DNA from: Eurosta solidaginis
Taxonomy: Eukaryota; Arthropoda; Insecta; Diptera; Tephritidae
Assembly (NCBI RefSeq): GCF_040869045.1
Contig: NC_090323.1
Span: forward strand, 37,938,066-38,002,065
Length of the DNA: 64,000 bases
Reading direction: 5' to 3'
Part shown: piece by piece, positions 1-11,400 of the stretch
Layout: every line of letters begins with the position of its first letter
Numbering within the stretch: the stretch's first letter is position 1
Made by a program: the position numbers and the translations under genes
The notes under the pieces: model-generated
What the model saw: only the letters and a program-made list of their open reading frames with translations
What the model was told of the DNA's origin: nothing
Databases searched by the model: none

Positions 1-779
1 CATAAATTCATAGTTAAAGCCGCTGCAAATTTCACACGTTTTACTTGCAAGCTGGAAAGCTGAAAAATAAATGGCGGAAGAAGAAAAAAAATGCAAAAAA
101 AATATAAAAATGAAAATTCAAGATAAAATTCCATGAAATAAGTGCATCAGCGAGCAATATTATATAACAAAATTGCTAAAACGCGCGCATAAAATTGTAA
201 TAAAAAGGCGTAGAAAATGGTAAAAGATAAAAGCATGGTCCAACAGCAAAACGCCACAATCGCATCGCCTTAAAAGCTGTCGCGTCAGTGCATGCAACGA
301 AAGAAAAAAGATGGCGCCGCCAAATGCCCAAACATTTTTTTTGGCTAGTAAGAGAAATGGCGCATCTAATTGCCAGTCTTTATGCGAGTGTTCGTACGTA
401 AGCATGTGTGTGTGAGTATGACCAATTGCTTAGTATTTGCGAGTTTATTTGTTTTTGTGTTTGTTTGCTTTCATCGTTGTATTTGAGAATTGGCGGTTAT
501 TTCTGTTTGTGTTTGTTGTAAACAAATAAAATTGTACTGCTAAACAAACATACATACAAACGGCAGCAGAACTGCTTATAACCAGAGCTTTTGCATACCT
601 ACTACAGCAGCGAATACGAAAATAGCAGTGGAATTTTATTTTATTTTATCAGTTAAATTCTATTTATTTCTTTTTTAGTTTAAGAAAAATCTTCTATGAA
701 TAACAAATAAGCGGTTTCCAAAGAAATTCCAAAATTCAAATAGAAAATTTTATCAAATTTCCTAAATTTAATCCTATTA
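1..779. other. A/T-rich DNA without recognised gene
   Basis: No convincing reading frame or repeat is seen. The sequence is A/T-rich with short runs of A and T and small ACATACA-type simple repeats near 545. It could be intronic or intergenic. Confidence 0.5.
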
Positions 780-2160
780 TGTATCATTTATGAAAAAACT
801 TCGGTTTTGTAACTAAAATGATGCAAACCAATCTCAAAAACGTCAAGAAACACGAAAACTCGAGTAAATTTATTTCGAAATTTTTTAACTTTTCTGAATG
901 AAAATTTTAAGAAACCAATAACTTTTACTTTGTCGAACTAAAATTGACTGCAATACAAAAGTGCATACCTACCACCAAAAAATTCAGAAAACTCTAAATA
1001 GAAAGTTCGAAATTTTCGTAAAACTTTTTCGAATATTGTAATTTTTTCGAAAATGTTTTAGAAAACATTTTAAGACTAGATTTTTTCGAAAACATTTTTG
1101 AAAACCTTTTAAGATTAAAATTGATCTTGCAAAACTCGAAATAAAAAGCTTCAAACTATCCTAAAATTTTCTCGAAATTTCGTGTTTTTTGATAGCCTAT
1201 TACTGATCCTCAACTTTTACTCATACCGACTTTAATTAATAAGAATAAAAATAAGCATAGTAAAAAAATCAGAAAACTATTAATAAAAATATCGAAACTA
1301 TAGTCAATTTTTTTGAATTTTCGTTTTTTTCGAAAACCTACTGATACTAAAACAAAAGGCTACAAAATATTGGAATATAAAATTAGATACTCATAAAAAC
1401 CAGAAAATTCTAAATAAAAAGTTTGAACTTTTCGTAATATTTTCTCAAATATTCGAATTTTTCCGAAAAATTTTTGAAAATCTTTTGAGACTTAAATTGA
1501 TTGGGCTACAAAACATTGGAAAACAAAAGTTTGTAATCCAAAAAATTCATAAAACTGTAAATAAAAAGTTCGAAACTGCCGTAAAGTTTCCTTGGTTTTC
1601 GATTTTTTTTTTTTTTTGAAAACCTCTTGCGGCTAAAATTGATTGGGCACCAGAACACTATACCCAAAAAGTTCAGATAAGTCTAAAATCTTGAAATTAT
1701 CGTAAAGGTTTCAAATTTTTTCGAAAATGTCTTTTAAAAGCTTTTAACTTAAACTTAAATTGAAAAGAACAAAAAATGTGTACTCAGAAATAATAAGAAA
1801 ACTCTAAAAAAAAAATCGAATTTTCGTAAAATTTTCTCAAATATTCCATTTTTCCCGAAAGTGTTTTTTAAGATCTTTGAAAATAAAAATTATTGGGCAG
1901 CAAACCAACAGGGTAAAAAATTTCATACTCAAATAAAATCATAAATAAAAAGTTCGAGACTGCCGTAAAATCAGTTTCGGGTTTCTACGAAAACGTTTTT
2001 AAAACATTTTAAGACTTAAATTTATTGGGAAGCAAAATACTTGACTCAAAAAATTTCAGCTAACTCCAAATAAAAAAATTGAACTTTTCTTAAAATTTTC
2101 TAAAACTATTGAACTTTTTCGAAAACGTTTCTGAAATTAGTTTCACTTACTAAATTCATA
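780..2160. repeat. Degenerate tandem repeat, unit about 140 bp
   Basis: A theme built on AAACTCTAAATAAAAAGTTC, then TTCGTAAAATTTTCTCGAAA, then TTTTCGAAAACGTTTTTGAA, recurs near 985, 1275, 1400, 1550, 1675, 1795, 1935 and 2060, with weaker units near 850 and 1130. Spacing is roughly 120-150 bp and units are strongly diverged. No coding potential is seen. It reads as an old minisatellite or a decayed repeat-rich element. Confidence 0.6.
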
Positions 2161-3234
2161 CAATTTTTACTTACACTGTCGAAAATAAGAAAAGAAGTAT
2201 TTAATTGGCGAAATTTTATAAAAAATTAAACTGCCAATTCCCTGCTCGCTACTGTAGTTGTATCTTTTGTACTTGTGTGCGTTTATTCTTTATGTAAATG
2301 CGTTAGCCTCATAGTAAGAGCATAGAATACTTGGCTGCATGCCCACGAAATCATTTCATTTCATTTTGTTACTGCAACTACACCCTCCACTTTTACATTC
2401 ATTCATTCTTTTCGCGCTGCAGCAGTTTTCATTTTCATCTTAAGCCGCTCGTTGTGGTTTGTTAGCTCTTGGGAGTTGGCTGTGGGATGTAGTTAAGATT
2501 GAATTTTTATGCTTTTTGTCATTTTGTTTTTAGCACTGATTTTGTAGCTGTAATTTTTTACACACTTTCATTTTACTGTGATTTTTATTGTTCATTTCCT
2601 TCATGCTGCGCTTTTAGCTAGAGAAACAATTTTTGAAATTATACTTCTTTAGACGCATTATGAAAAAATGAAGAGAGAGAAATTCTAAGGTGTGACACAA
2701 TATTTCCAGGTTGTAACACAAAGTTAACAGATTTAAAATGCAGCTGGTGTATATGTGCGCTGTGAACTGTACGAGCATACTTGCTTTGCGTGGGACTTTC
2801 ACCACAGCACATTATGCGTCATATATATGCGTGTTGAATTGAGTCGAATGGTGAAAAAGTCAGCATTCACTGGCGTTATTTAACTTCGGGAGAGCAAATG
2901 TTATCTTTATTGGTATATTTGTATGTATGTATGTACTTGTATGCTAATGCTTATGCGATTTAATCTACCAATATGTACAAAGAAGGATGCCCATATTGTG
3001 ATGAATATTAGCAACACTAAGCTGCTACTAAATAAATGTACAACAACAATAAAGCAGTCACTCTTATGTAAAAGGCGACAAAGAGATATCTCACACACAC
3101 AAATATGTAGTCATCAGCTGAAGTAGTTACTCACATATACACACGCATATGGCTATGGGAGAGGCGTGGACTACAGATATACAATTATATATTTAGCTGG
3201 TAGCTAACCAAGCATGAGATACAACTGTTCGCGA
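2161..3234. other. Non-coding A/T-rich DNA
   Basis: Only short, unsupported frames occur. There are TATGTATG and CACACA simple-sequence patches around 2920-2940 and 3095-3145. Nothing else is recognised. Confidence 0.5.
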
Positions 3235-3690
3235 AATTACTACACCGTAGGTCTTACAACCTTAGACTAACACAGTTGCTCCTATCATTAAAAAGAGAGG
3301 ACTGTAGACCCATGACGTGTATTCTGACAGGACACTGCCTGCTGGCGTCATATGCCTTTAAACTAGGCTTGGTCAGTGATACCAGATGTAGGAAGTGCGG
3401 GCTGGAGTAGGAAACGATGGAGCATGTTCTGTGCTCCTGCTCTGCGCTTGCCAGGCTAAGACTACAGCTATTAGGTGATACAGCTGTCAGATCTAGAAGC
3501 AGCAAGTGGCTTAAGTCCTAGGGAGCTTCTAGTATTTGCCAAGAGGACGGAGTTATTTTATAACATAGGTCCGGGTTTTTGAAAGGGTTTTTCAGTTTGG
3601 TCGTTAAAACAAACTTCTGGTAACACTACGGACTCAATCAGTCTATTTGAGGTCCTCATGGACCGGCCAGTTCAACCTACCAACCTAGGA
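3235..3690 (+). pseudogene. LINE 3' end: RNase H C-terminal fragment, copy 1
   Basis: The forward strand, with stops and a frame change, encodes the end of a non-LTR retrotransposon polyprotein. It reads LKRED, then LTGHCLLASYAFKLGLVSD, then a Cys-x2-Cys, then METHVLC-like EHVLCSC. This C-x2-C...H...C pattern follows RNase H in R1/LOA/I-type LINEs. An in-frame stop follows CGLE near 3410 and another occurs near 3520. The same tail recurs at 43.7-44.1 kb (reverse) and 57.1-57.8 kb (forward), with the same post-coding stretch GGTAACACTACG. The piece is 5'-truncated and dead. Family assignment is inferred from motifs only. Confidence 0.7.
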
Positions 3691-3941
3691 GAAATGGGTG
3701 AACGAGGAAACCGAGAGTATATAAGCAGCGCAAGCGGAGTAATAACTAATCAGTTTGATTTAAATACGCTATTAGTCGCGAAGAGGAGTATAATTGTGAA
3801 GTATAATTTTACTACTCCCAAAGTAGTCTAATAAAGGCCATTTTGCAATACAGAATATTGGAGTTATTTATTCGACAGTTCAGCGATTCGAACATTAGCA
3901 GAAGGTTTCAAATAAGCGGACTTCTCCAGAAATCGTTATAA
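3691..3941 (+). repeat. LTR fragment (3' part), same family as solo LTR at 48.8 kb
   Basis: It contains GAGAGTATATAAGCAGC (TATA-like) followed by AATAAAGGCCATTTTGCAAT (poly(A)-signal region), then GGAGTTATTTATTCGACAG. The reverse complement of the 48.8-49.4 kb LTR shows the same order with diverged bases. The end near 3941 (AAATCGTTATAA) corresponds to the TCGTTACA terminus of that LTR. The left ~350 bp of the LTR is missing, and the fragment abuts the LINE tail directly. Confidence 0.65.
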
Positions 3942-4469
3942 TATGTTTGCAGGGTCGCTGCTCAGCAATCCGGAGAATATCCCCGTGAAGAGCATCATTT
4001 GCATGCAATTAAAAACTATATTTTAATGTTGACAAAGAAGTATAACTTCTCACTCGCGTACATAACTACAGGCACCAATATTTTTTTTTATATTTTTTAC
4101 TGTTCCCTTTTTAGTAATATTTTAGTTACGCTAAAGAAGTTATTAAAATGAGGATTCCCTAGTACGAATGTAGACAAAGATAATGAAACACATTTGCCTG
4201 ATGCTTCTTGGCCCATTTAAATGAAAGCAGTCTTATTACATTTTGATTATCATCTTTTTCTTTTAAATTTTCTTTGTGGCTTTTATTAGTTTTGAATATG
4301 TGCCAAATCGAACCATAAATAGTTACAGTAATACTTGAAAACATTTGAGTTACAGGTACGTAAGTGCGTATAACGGCTGCGACCCTAGTCTCCCAAGAAG
4401 CTAATGAAAAGCCGTTTTGTTGCCATTAAACTTGTTTTAACCTACTCCGTGTTACATCGGATATGTGCT
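3942..4469. other. Non-coding DNA, nothing recognised
   Basis: No coding or repeat signal could be supported here. Confidence 0.4.
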
Positions 4470-4760
4470 GCAAAAATATTTTTAAGACCTGTTTCAGATA
4501 ATTTACCTAGATTTCTCAGAAGGGGGCTTCCGAAAGATCTTAGACGTGTTCTAGCTAGAGCCGGAATATTGGGAAGACTTATTTACGATAATCTACATAG
4601 ATTTTCGAGAAAGAGGCATCCGAAGGATCTTAGTGCCGGGCATTTACATAGAAAGTGCTCAACAGTTTCTTTGGTAGCTACGTATTTGCAACTTCTGCAG
4701 TATGTAACTAAGTTTATGGATGTCGGCTCTAGATGTACTCAGTAGACTCATTGCCTGTTT
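4470..4760 (-). pseudogene. LINE RNase H C-terminal zinc-like fragment
   Basis: Read on the reverse strand, about 4715 to 4590 gives YCRSCKYVATKETVEHFL followed by CKCPAL. That is the C-x2-C...H-x4-C knuckle found after RNase H in R1/I-like LINEs. A stop follows shortly after, so only the C-terminal exon-like piece remains. Internally, two related ~100-bp stretches (starting near 4484 and 4580, each with TTCCGAA/ATCCGAAxGATCTTAG) form a short tandem duplication. The forward-strand open frame over the same bases shows no family match and I read it as a shadow. Confidence 0.6.
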
Positions 4761-4962
4761 AACCTTGTATCCAGCTCGTAGTTCTCTACCACTTTTGCTG
4801 TGCTTTGTATGTGTAAAAATTTCGAATTTCTTTCTTAACTGCTTCTAAGAGAGTGCCTACCTCGATGCTAAGTCGGGACTATTTCGACCAATATTTTGAA
4901 ATCATATAATTAGTGGTTTTTTGATCAGTATGGGGCGCATTTTTCAGACTTATTGTTGTTGG

Positions 4963-5140
4963 TGTAGCGATAAGGACACTACCCAAAGGCGTTATCGATG
5001 TTGATGGTCCTTTGCCGGATACAGATCCGGTACGTTCCGCTTAAAAGCACCACTAACTAGCGCGACGATCTCAGTAACGGTTTCGTATGACCACGTGAAA
5101 CTTTCTGGGCAATATACACAGTTTCGGGATAACTTTAAAG
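4963..5140 (+). repeat. Short dispersed repeat, copy 1 (partial)
   Basis: It starts TTGTTGTTGGTGTAGCGATA, followed by a GGACACT...AGGCGTTATCGATG block, then GATACAGATCCGGTACGTTC, then a TATGACCACGTGAAAC block. Two more copies of this family sit at 49526-49880 (forward) and 50750-50910 (reverse). It is a non-coding, SINE-like or MITE-like family. No tRNA-type promoter is clear in this copy. Confidence 0.6.
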
Positions 5141-5854
5141 TCATTTGGATATTGCTTACTAGATAACTTCAACAAATACTTTGAAATCCATGAAAGTGGA
5201 ACCGAGGAAAATGTAGGAAATGTGGTTCGATATCCCGGTTCCGAGAGTCATCAAAAAGCTGCAATGAGTAAATAAAGTACGCTGCCTTCCTTCATAAGAT
5301 CACAAATTGTAATGTATAGGTCCTATTTCGAAATATTCTCAGTATAGCCCGTTTGAGAAAACTTAGTAAGATCTTAATTCAAATTCGTTTATGTAATCAA
5401 CAAACAAATTTCCCAAGACCACGCTGAAGCTGCTACTCAACGAATCTTCCTTCCTTCCTTCCGTGTGTGGGCATAAACCCTTTGACGTTTGAGCGACCAA
5501 CATAGCACTCTAGTTTTTTCTATTTTTTGCCAGCTGGTGCCAAATCCAATGAATCACAGATCATTAACCATCCGACCCTTTCAACGGAGAAGCAGAGCCG
5601 AGTCAACTTAAACGCTAGGTTTTAATTCGTTAATATACAAATGTGGATGTCTGCACACTTGTCCAACCAACCTACTGCCATATTTCTATTGAATAGGTAT
5701 AAAAAAAGGATTAGAAATAAGTTACCTATTAGTGAGCTTCCCATTACTCCAACCTAAGCCTTTTATAACAAGTATTTTAATTTAAGCGCTCATTTCATAA
5801 TGCTTTTGCTCTAGCCTAACAATTTGGGCTTGGTTTAGCTTGTGTTCGTTTTTT
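5141..5854. other. Non-coding DNA with CCTT microsatellite
   Basis: It holds a short CCTT repeat near 5447-5462. No gene or recognised element was seen. Confidence 0.45.
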
Positions 5855-8029
5855 TATACCCAGCTGTACTTGTACACAGGGTATTATAACTTTGATTGGA
5901 TAACGGTTGGTTGTACAGGTATAAAGGAATCGAGATAGATATAGACTTCCATATATCAAAATCATCAGTATCGAAACAAAATTTGATTAAACCATGTCCG
6001 TCCGCCCGTCCGTTTATCCGAATGTCCGTCCGTTAACACGATAACTAGAGGAAGTGTTGAGATATATTCACCAAATTCGGCAAACGGGCTTATCTGTGCC
6101 CAAAATGACAGTAATCGGACGAAAACTACGCCCACTTTTTCGATATCGAAAATTTAGAAAAATAAAAAAACCAGACAATTCAAAAACGTCTATCGCTCTG
6201 GTAATGAAATTGAATAGGTGGATTAGTTTTATAACGCAAAACATGAATTACATTAAATTTTGTAATATGGGCATTTAGAAGAAGAAAATTTGTAAGTTCA
6301 ACAAGCCGTAAATCAAAAGCAGTTAAAGTCATTACATTAAAATATGGCAGAGACATCATCCTTACCAAGTTATATAGACTAAATGAAGATATTCAAAATC
6401 GGTTAAAAACCACGCCCACTTTTTCTAAAGTTCTAACCTTAACAAATTTTGCAATAACTTTATTGTTGACTGATATTCTATCTCTGTAGTGGTATGGTTG
6501 AGCTAAGAACAAAACTTAAACAAATTTTGAAAATGGGCGTGACCCGCTCCTTTTTATACACAGCGTGCTTCGCACACAGGGTATGTTAACTTTGATTGGA
6601 TAACGGTGGGTTGTACAGGTATAAAGGAATCGAGATAGATATAGACCTCCATATATCAAAATCATCAGTATCGAAAAAAATTTTGATTGAGCCATGTCCG
6701 TCCGTCCGTTAGCACGATAACTTGAGTAAATACACGAACTTGTATGGACCCAAATAGGTTGGTATTGAAAATGAGCGAAATCGGATGATGGCAACGCCCA
6801 CTTATTATAACATTTTCGAAAACACAAAAAAACGGATTATTTAGTAAATAATACACCTAGAATGTTGAAATTTGACATGTGGACTGATATTGAGACTCTT
6901 GATAAAAATTTTAAAAAAATTTTTAAAATGGGCGCGGCACCGCCCACTTGTGATAAAATCAATTTTACAAATATTATTAATCATAAATCAAAAATCGTTA
7001 AGCCTATCGTAACAAATTGCGGCAGAGAGTTTGCCTTTACTATAAGGAATGCTTGGAAGAAAAATTAACGAAATCGGTTAAGTATCATGCCCTCTTTTAT
7101 ATAAAAGATTTTTTAAAGGGTCATGGACGAATAAAATAAGCTATATCCTTGCAAAAACGAGCTTTATAACAATGGTAGTTCATTTCCCAAATGGATTTAT
7201 TACAATAAATAGGAAAAACTAAAAATTTAAAAAAATGGGGATGGCACCGCGCCCCTTTTATGACTAAGTAATTTTCTGTGTTTCGGGAGCCATAACTCGA
7301 AGAAAAATTAGTTCAGAATAGAATTACTGACACAGTAAACATATCATTTTAATCGTAGATTACCATAATATATAAAGAAAGGAATACTTAAAAATCATTT
7401 TCTTACATTTTTTTGTTATAAAATAAAATTGATAAAAAAAAAATTTTATTTTTGAAAATTTTATTTTTGAAAATTTTTTTTTCAATTAAATAAAAAAAAA
7501 AATATAAAAAAAAATCGGCCCACTCGGGGATTAGTGGGGATGATTGCAGAATTGATTGAAGTTTTTTATGAGAAAAAAAAAAGGCGAAATTCGAAAAATC
7601 TCGAAAAACTGAAAAATTAAAAAAAAAAACTTTAAAAATTTTTTTGTATTTTTTCCGAAAAGTACATTTAAAAGCAAATTTAAAAAAAAAAAAAAGATCG
7701 CAAACGGTCAATTTTTCAAAAAGTTATAGCATTTTGAAAACGAAAACGGTGTTGTTTTAAAAATGCATACCTTTTTTTGAGTTGGATGAAAAAATTTTAA
7801 AAAACTCTGAAAAACGTCTTTCGTAATCTAGAAAAGGAAGAAAAACTTTCGGCCAATTCTAAAGGGGTCGGGTTCAAAATTGGTCGAAATGGGATGGAAT
7901 ACCTCATATGTATTATTGCGCAGCCTTGTAACACTATTAAGCACACAAAACAAAAAACAACAGCATTTCAAGTGTGCAGCTGGGTATGAAATGTTCGGTT
8001 TCACCCGAACTTAGGCTTCCTTACTTGTT
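5855..8029 (-). mobile_element. Dispersed non-autonomous element with hairpin end (copy 1)
   Basis: The left end reads TATACCCAGCTG and is followed by ACTTTGATTGGATAACGG. The right end has GCAGCTGGGTAT, then GTTCGG-TTTCA-CCCGAAC, then TTCCTTACTTGT. ATACCCAGCTG is therefore a subterminal inverted repeat, and the GTTCGG/CCGAAC hairpin marks one end. A second copy of the left terminus begins near 6546, so one copy is nested in or abuts another. Internally there are repeats of a gene-less module: GTCCGTCCGT, CACGATAAC, and GGGCGTGGC/CACGCCC blocks. No transposase is present. The class is unknown; a Helentron/HINE-like or foldback-type origin is possible. Confidence 0.7.
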
Positions 8030-8478
8030 CTCCTTTGCTTATTTTTACCAATTAGCAAGTGTATGACAACTGCAATTATTTTGTATAGTCGCGGTTCGCA
8101 TCAAATGGCTGTTAGTGAAAGTATAACAACCAGAGTTACATGCCTAGTTATCCGTTCGCTTATTCTAATTTTTGTTTTTGTAAAATATAAAGATATTCCC
8201 ATAAACATGATTGCAGCCAACCGTTTTCTACTACTTTTTGATTGTAAGTAATTTTCTGGTGCTAATTTGCCACGTTCCAATTATTTTTCGGGTAGTAATT
8301 TTTAATAGGTCATGCCGAAAATATTGCCTGCTCCACTTGGCAAGTTGGATGATATTTATTTAACTAGGAAGTCGCAGAGTAAACGTTGCCGCTGCGATTG
8401 GATGTGTTTTTATGTGGGTATGTATGTGTAAAGCAGCAAGAGATATTTGCTTTCGGAAGTGCACAACTATCATACACT
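8030..8478. other. Non-coding DNA between two elements
   Basis: No gene is supported. The right edge (ACTATCATACACTA) is the genomic flank of the LINE tail. Confidence 0.5.
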
Positions 8479-11400
8479 AGGATAGGATAGGATAGGTTAG
8501 GTGGTAGCTGCCCTGATAAGGATAGCTCACTTGGACAACACGAAGGTCCGTTGTGATACCACATACACCAAAAATAACGGTGACCTAGATCCAGCTACTT
8601 AGAGAATCGTTGGGTAGCAACGATAAAGCTCCGAATGATACCGATCTCAGCTTTGGATATATCCTCGGGAGATCCAAGTGAGTCGCGACCGAAGTACTTT
8701 CGCCTAATTCTGGCAAAAGCTGGACAATCAAGCATAAAGTGATTTGGTGATTCCACCTCATCATCCTCCATACAGCTGCAGCAGGATGGAGTTTCCAGTA
8801 TATTGAGACGTACCGCATGGATACCCATGGGACAGTGCCCTGTCAAAACTCCAATGACCATTGATAGGTGAGCCTTAGTGAACCCAATTATTTCAGCAGA
8901 CCTCCTGCCATCCACTTTCGGCCAGAAAGATCTTGCTACCCTGCAAGACGTGGTATCCGCCCAACGTTTGCTGAGCTGATTCGAGGCCCAGCTATGGAGG
9001 AGCAATCCACAGGTGGCCAGCGGGATCCCGAAGTCCCTACAGCCATCTTCATCCGGTTCAGTTGTACCGATGCGGGCTAAGAGATCCGCTTGACAGTTAC
9101 CCGGGATATCACTATGACCCGGGACCCAGATAATCTTAATTGTAAAATAATTCGATGCAATCGCAAGCGAGGTCAGGCACTCCCAGACCACCCTCGATCG
9201 CACTGTAGTTGAGCTCAAGGCCTTGATAGCCGATTGGCTATCAGAGTAGATGTTAAATTCCCTAACCGTGGTAGCACTGGATAGCATTCCATCCACCGCA
9301 TCCTTAATCGCAGCAATTTCCGCTTGGAATACACTGCAGTGATCAGCCAACTTAAACTTGCGGCTTAAATTTAGCTCTTGACAAAAGACCCCCCCACCAA
9401 CCTTTCCATCCAGCTTTGACCCATCCGTGAACAAGTTAACCGGTCCCATGCCCCAGATAATTCCTCTTCCCCAATCCTCTCTCTCTGGAATAACTGGGGT
9501 GAAGGTTGTATAGGGAGCTGTTATCGGCATACAGTAGTCCGTTCTGTCCGGGATGAAGTCGAAACTGGTAAGAAGGCTAGAGTGTCCGCGGTCAGAAAGT
9601 CTATATCCCATATCACGAAGCCTGACCAACGACCTTGCCGCGGCCGCCTTTCCCGCAATATCTACTGGGTATATGTTCAGCATGACGTTCAGTGCCAAGG
9701 TAGGCGTTGTTCTGAGAGCGCCACTGATACCGATCAGCGCCGTCCGTTGCACTGACACTAACATTTTGGAGGTGCTCGCCGTGTCCAGTGCTTTCCACCA
9801 GACCAGCACCCCATATAGCAGAATCGGTTTGACCACCATCTCATAAAGCCAGTGTACTATTCTTGGCGAGAGTCCCCATCTCTTTCCGATAGCTCCTCTG
9901 CAGCAGTACAAGGCAATGGCGGCCTTCCTGGCCCGATCTTCCACATTGGGTCTCCAGGACAGTTTCTTGTCCAAAACAATCCCCAAATATTTAACCCTAT
10001 CAGAAAGTACCAACGGTACCCCTCCAATCGAGGGAGTTCTGAAATCGGGCACCTTATATCTTCTTGTGAAAAGGACCAATTCCGTTTTTCCTGGGTTGAC
10101 CGCCAATCCACATGATTCAGCCCACCTAGCCACAGTATCCAGGTAGCCCTGAAGAACATCGCGCAGGGCGCCCAGAAATTTGCCTCTGACTAGGATAGCG
10201 AGGTCATCTGCATAGGCAACCACCCGACAACCATTGGCTTCCAGCTCCACAAGAAGCTCGTTGACTACCACAACCCAGAGGAGAGGAGATAGGACACCCC
10301 CCTGTGGCGTGCCCCTGCACACCTTCCTCTTAATTATGGCCCCTCCCCACTCCGCTGCGACAATTCTGCCGCATAAAAGTTTGCTAATAAATTCAACCAG
10401 AGCCGCCTCGACTCCTAAACCCACCAGAGCTCTTTCGATTGACCCCGGTAAGACATTGTTAAAAGCTCCCTCGATGTCTAGAAAGGCACCCAGAGCATAC
10501 TCTTTGGGTTCTAGGGACCCCTCTATTTGCTTTACAATCGAATGGAGAGCCGTTTCCGTCGATCTGCCCTTGCAGTACGCATGTTGTGAAGCCGACAGTA
10601 ACCCCCGAGGTATCCTTTCCCGTAGGTACAGGTCAATCAACCGCTCAAACGTCTTAAGAAGAAACGACGAGAGACTGATTGGCCTGAAATCCTTAGGTGA
10701 TACATGAGAGCTTCTGCCGGCCTTCGGAATGAAAATAACCCTAACCGTGTGCCAAGACTTCGCGATATAGTTAAGCCTGAGGCAGTTAGTATATATGATG
10801 GCCAACCAGCGGCAGGAAATCCCCAAAGACCTTTGAAGCTGCGCAGGAATGATTCCATCCGGGCCCGGAGACTTATAGGGCTTGAACGACCCTATAGCCC
10901 AGGTTATCTGACTTTCCCGTATTGGAATGGCAGGCACTTCTGCATGGCCAACGACCGCCGACCATGCAGGCGAAGATCCCTGCGCAACTGGGACATCGGG
11001 AAAATGATTGTCCAGTAAAAGCCTTAGGGACTCCTCGCTACTCATCGACCAGTCCCCACCATCATCTCTCAGATACCCCAGAGGAGCGGGGTTCCTAGAG
11101 AGTATTTTTCTAAATCTCGCGGATTCATTGCAGCCTTCTACGTTTTCGCAGAAGCTTCGCCATGCATCTCGCTTGGCTATCCTTATTTCATATTTATAAA
11201 TCCCCAGACTCACCTTATAGAGCTCCCAGTCCGAGGGTAATTTACTCCTCCTGGCTCTGTTGAAGAGCCTCCGACTGGACGCTCTTAGGTCGTCAAGAGA
11301 ATCCGACCACCAGGGCGGCTTGCCCTTCCCCCTGTAAGTTTTCAATGGGCAGGACAGCTGAAAGGCGCTATTGCTTGCCGAGGTGAAGTTTTCCACCAGA

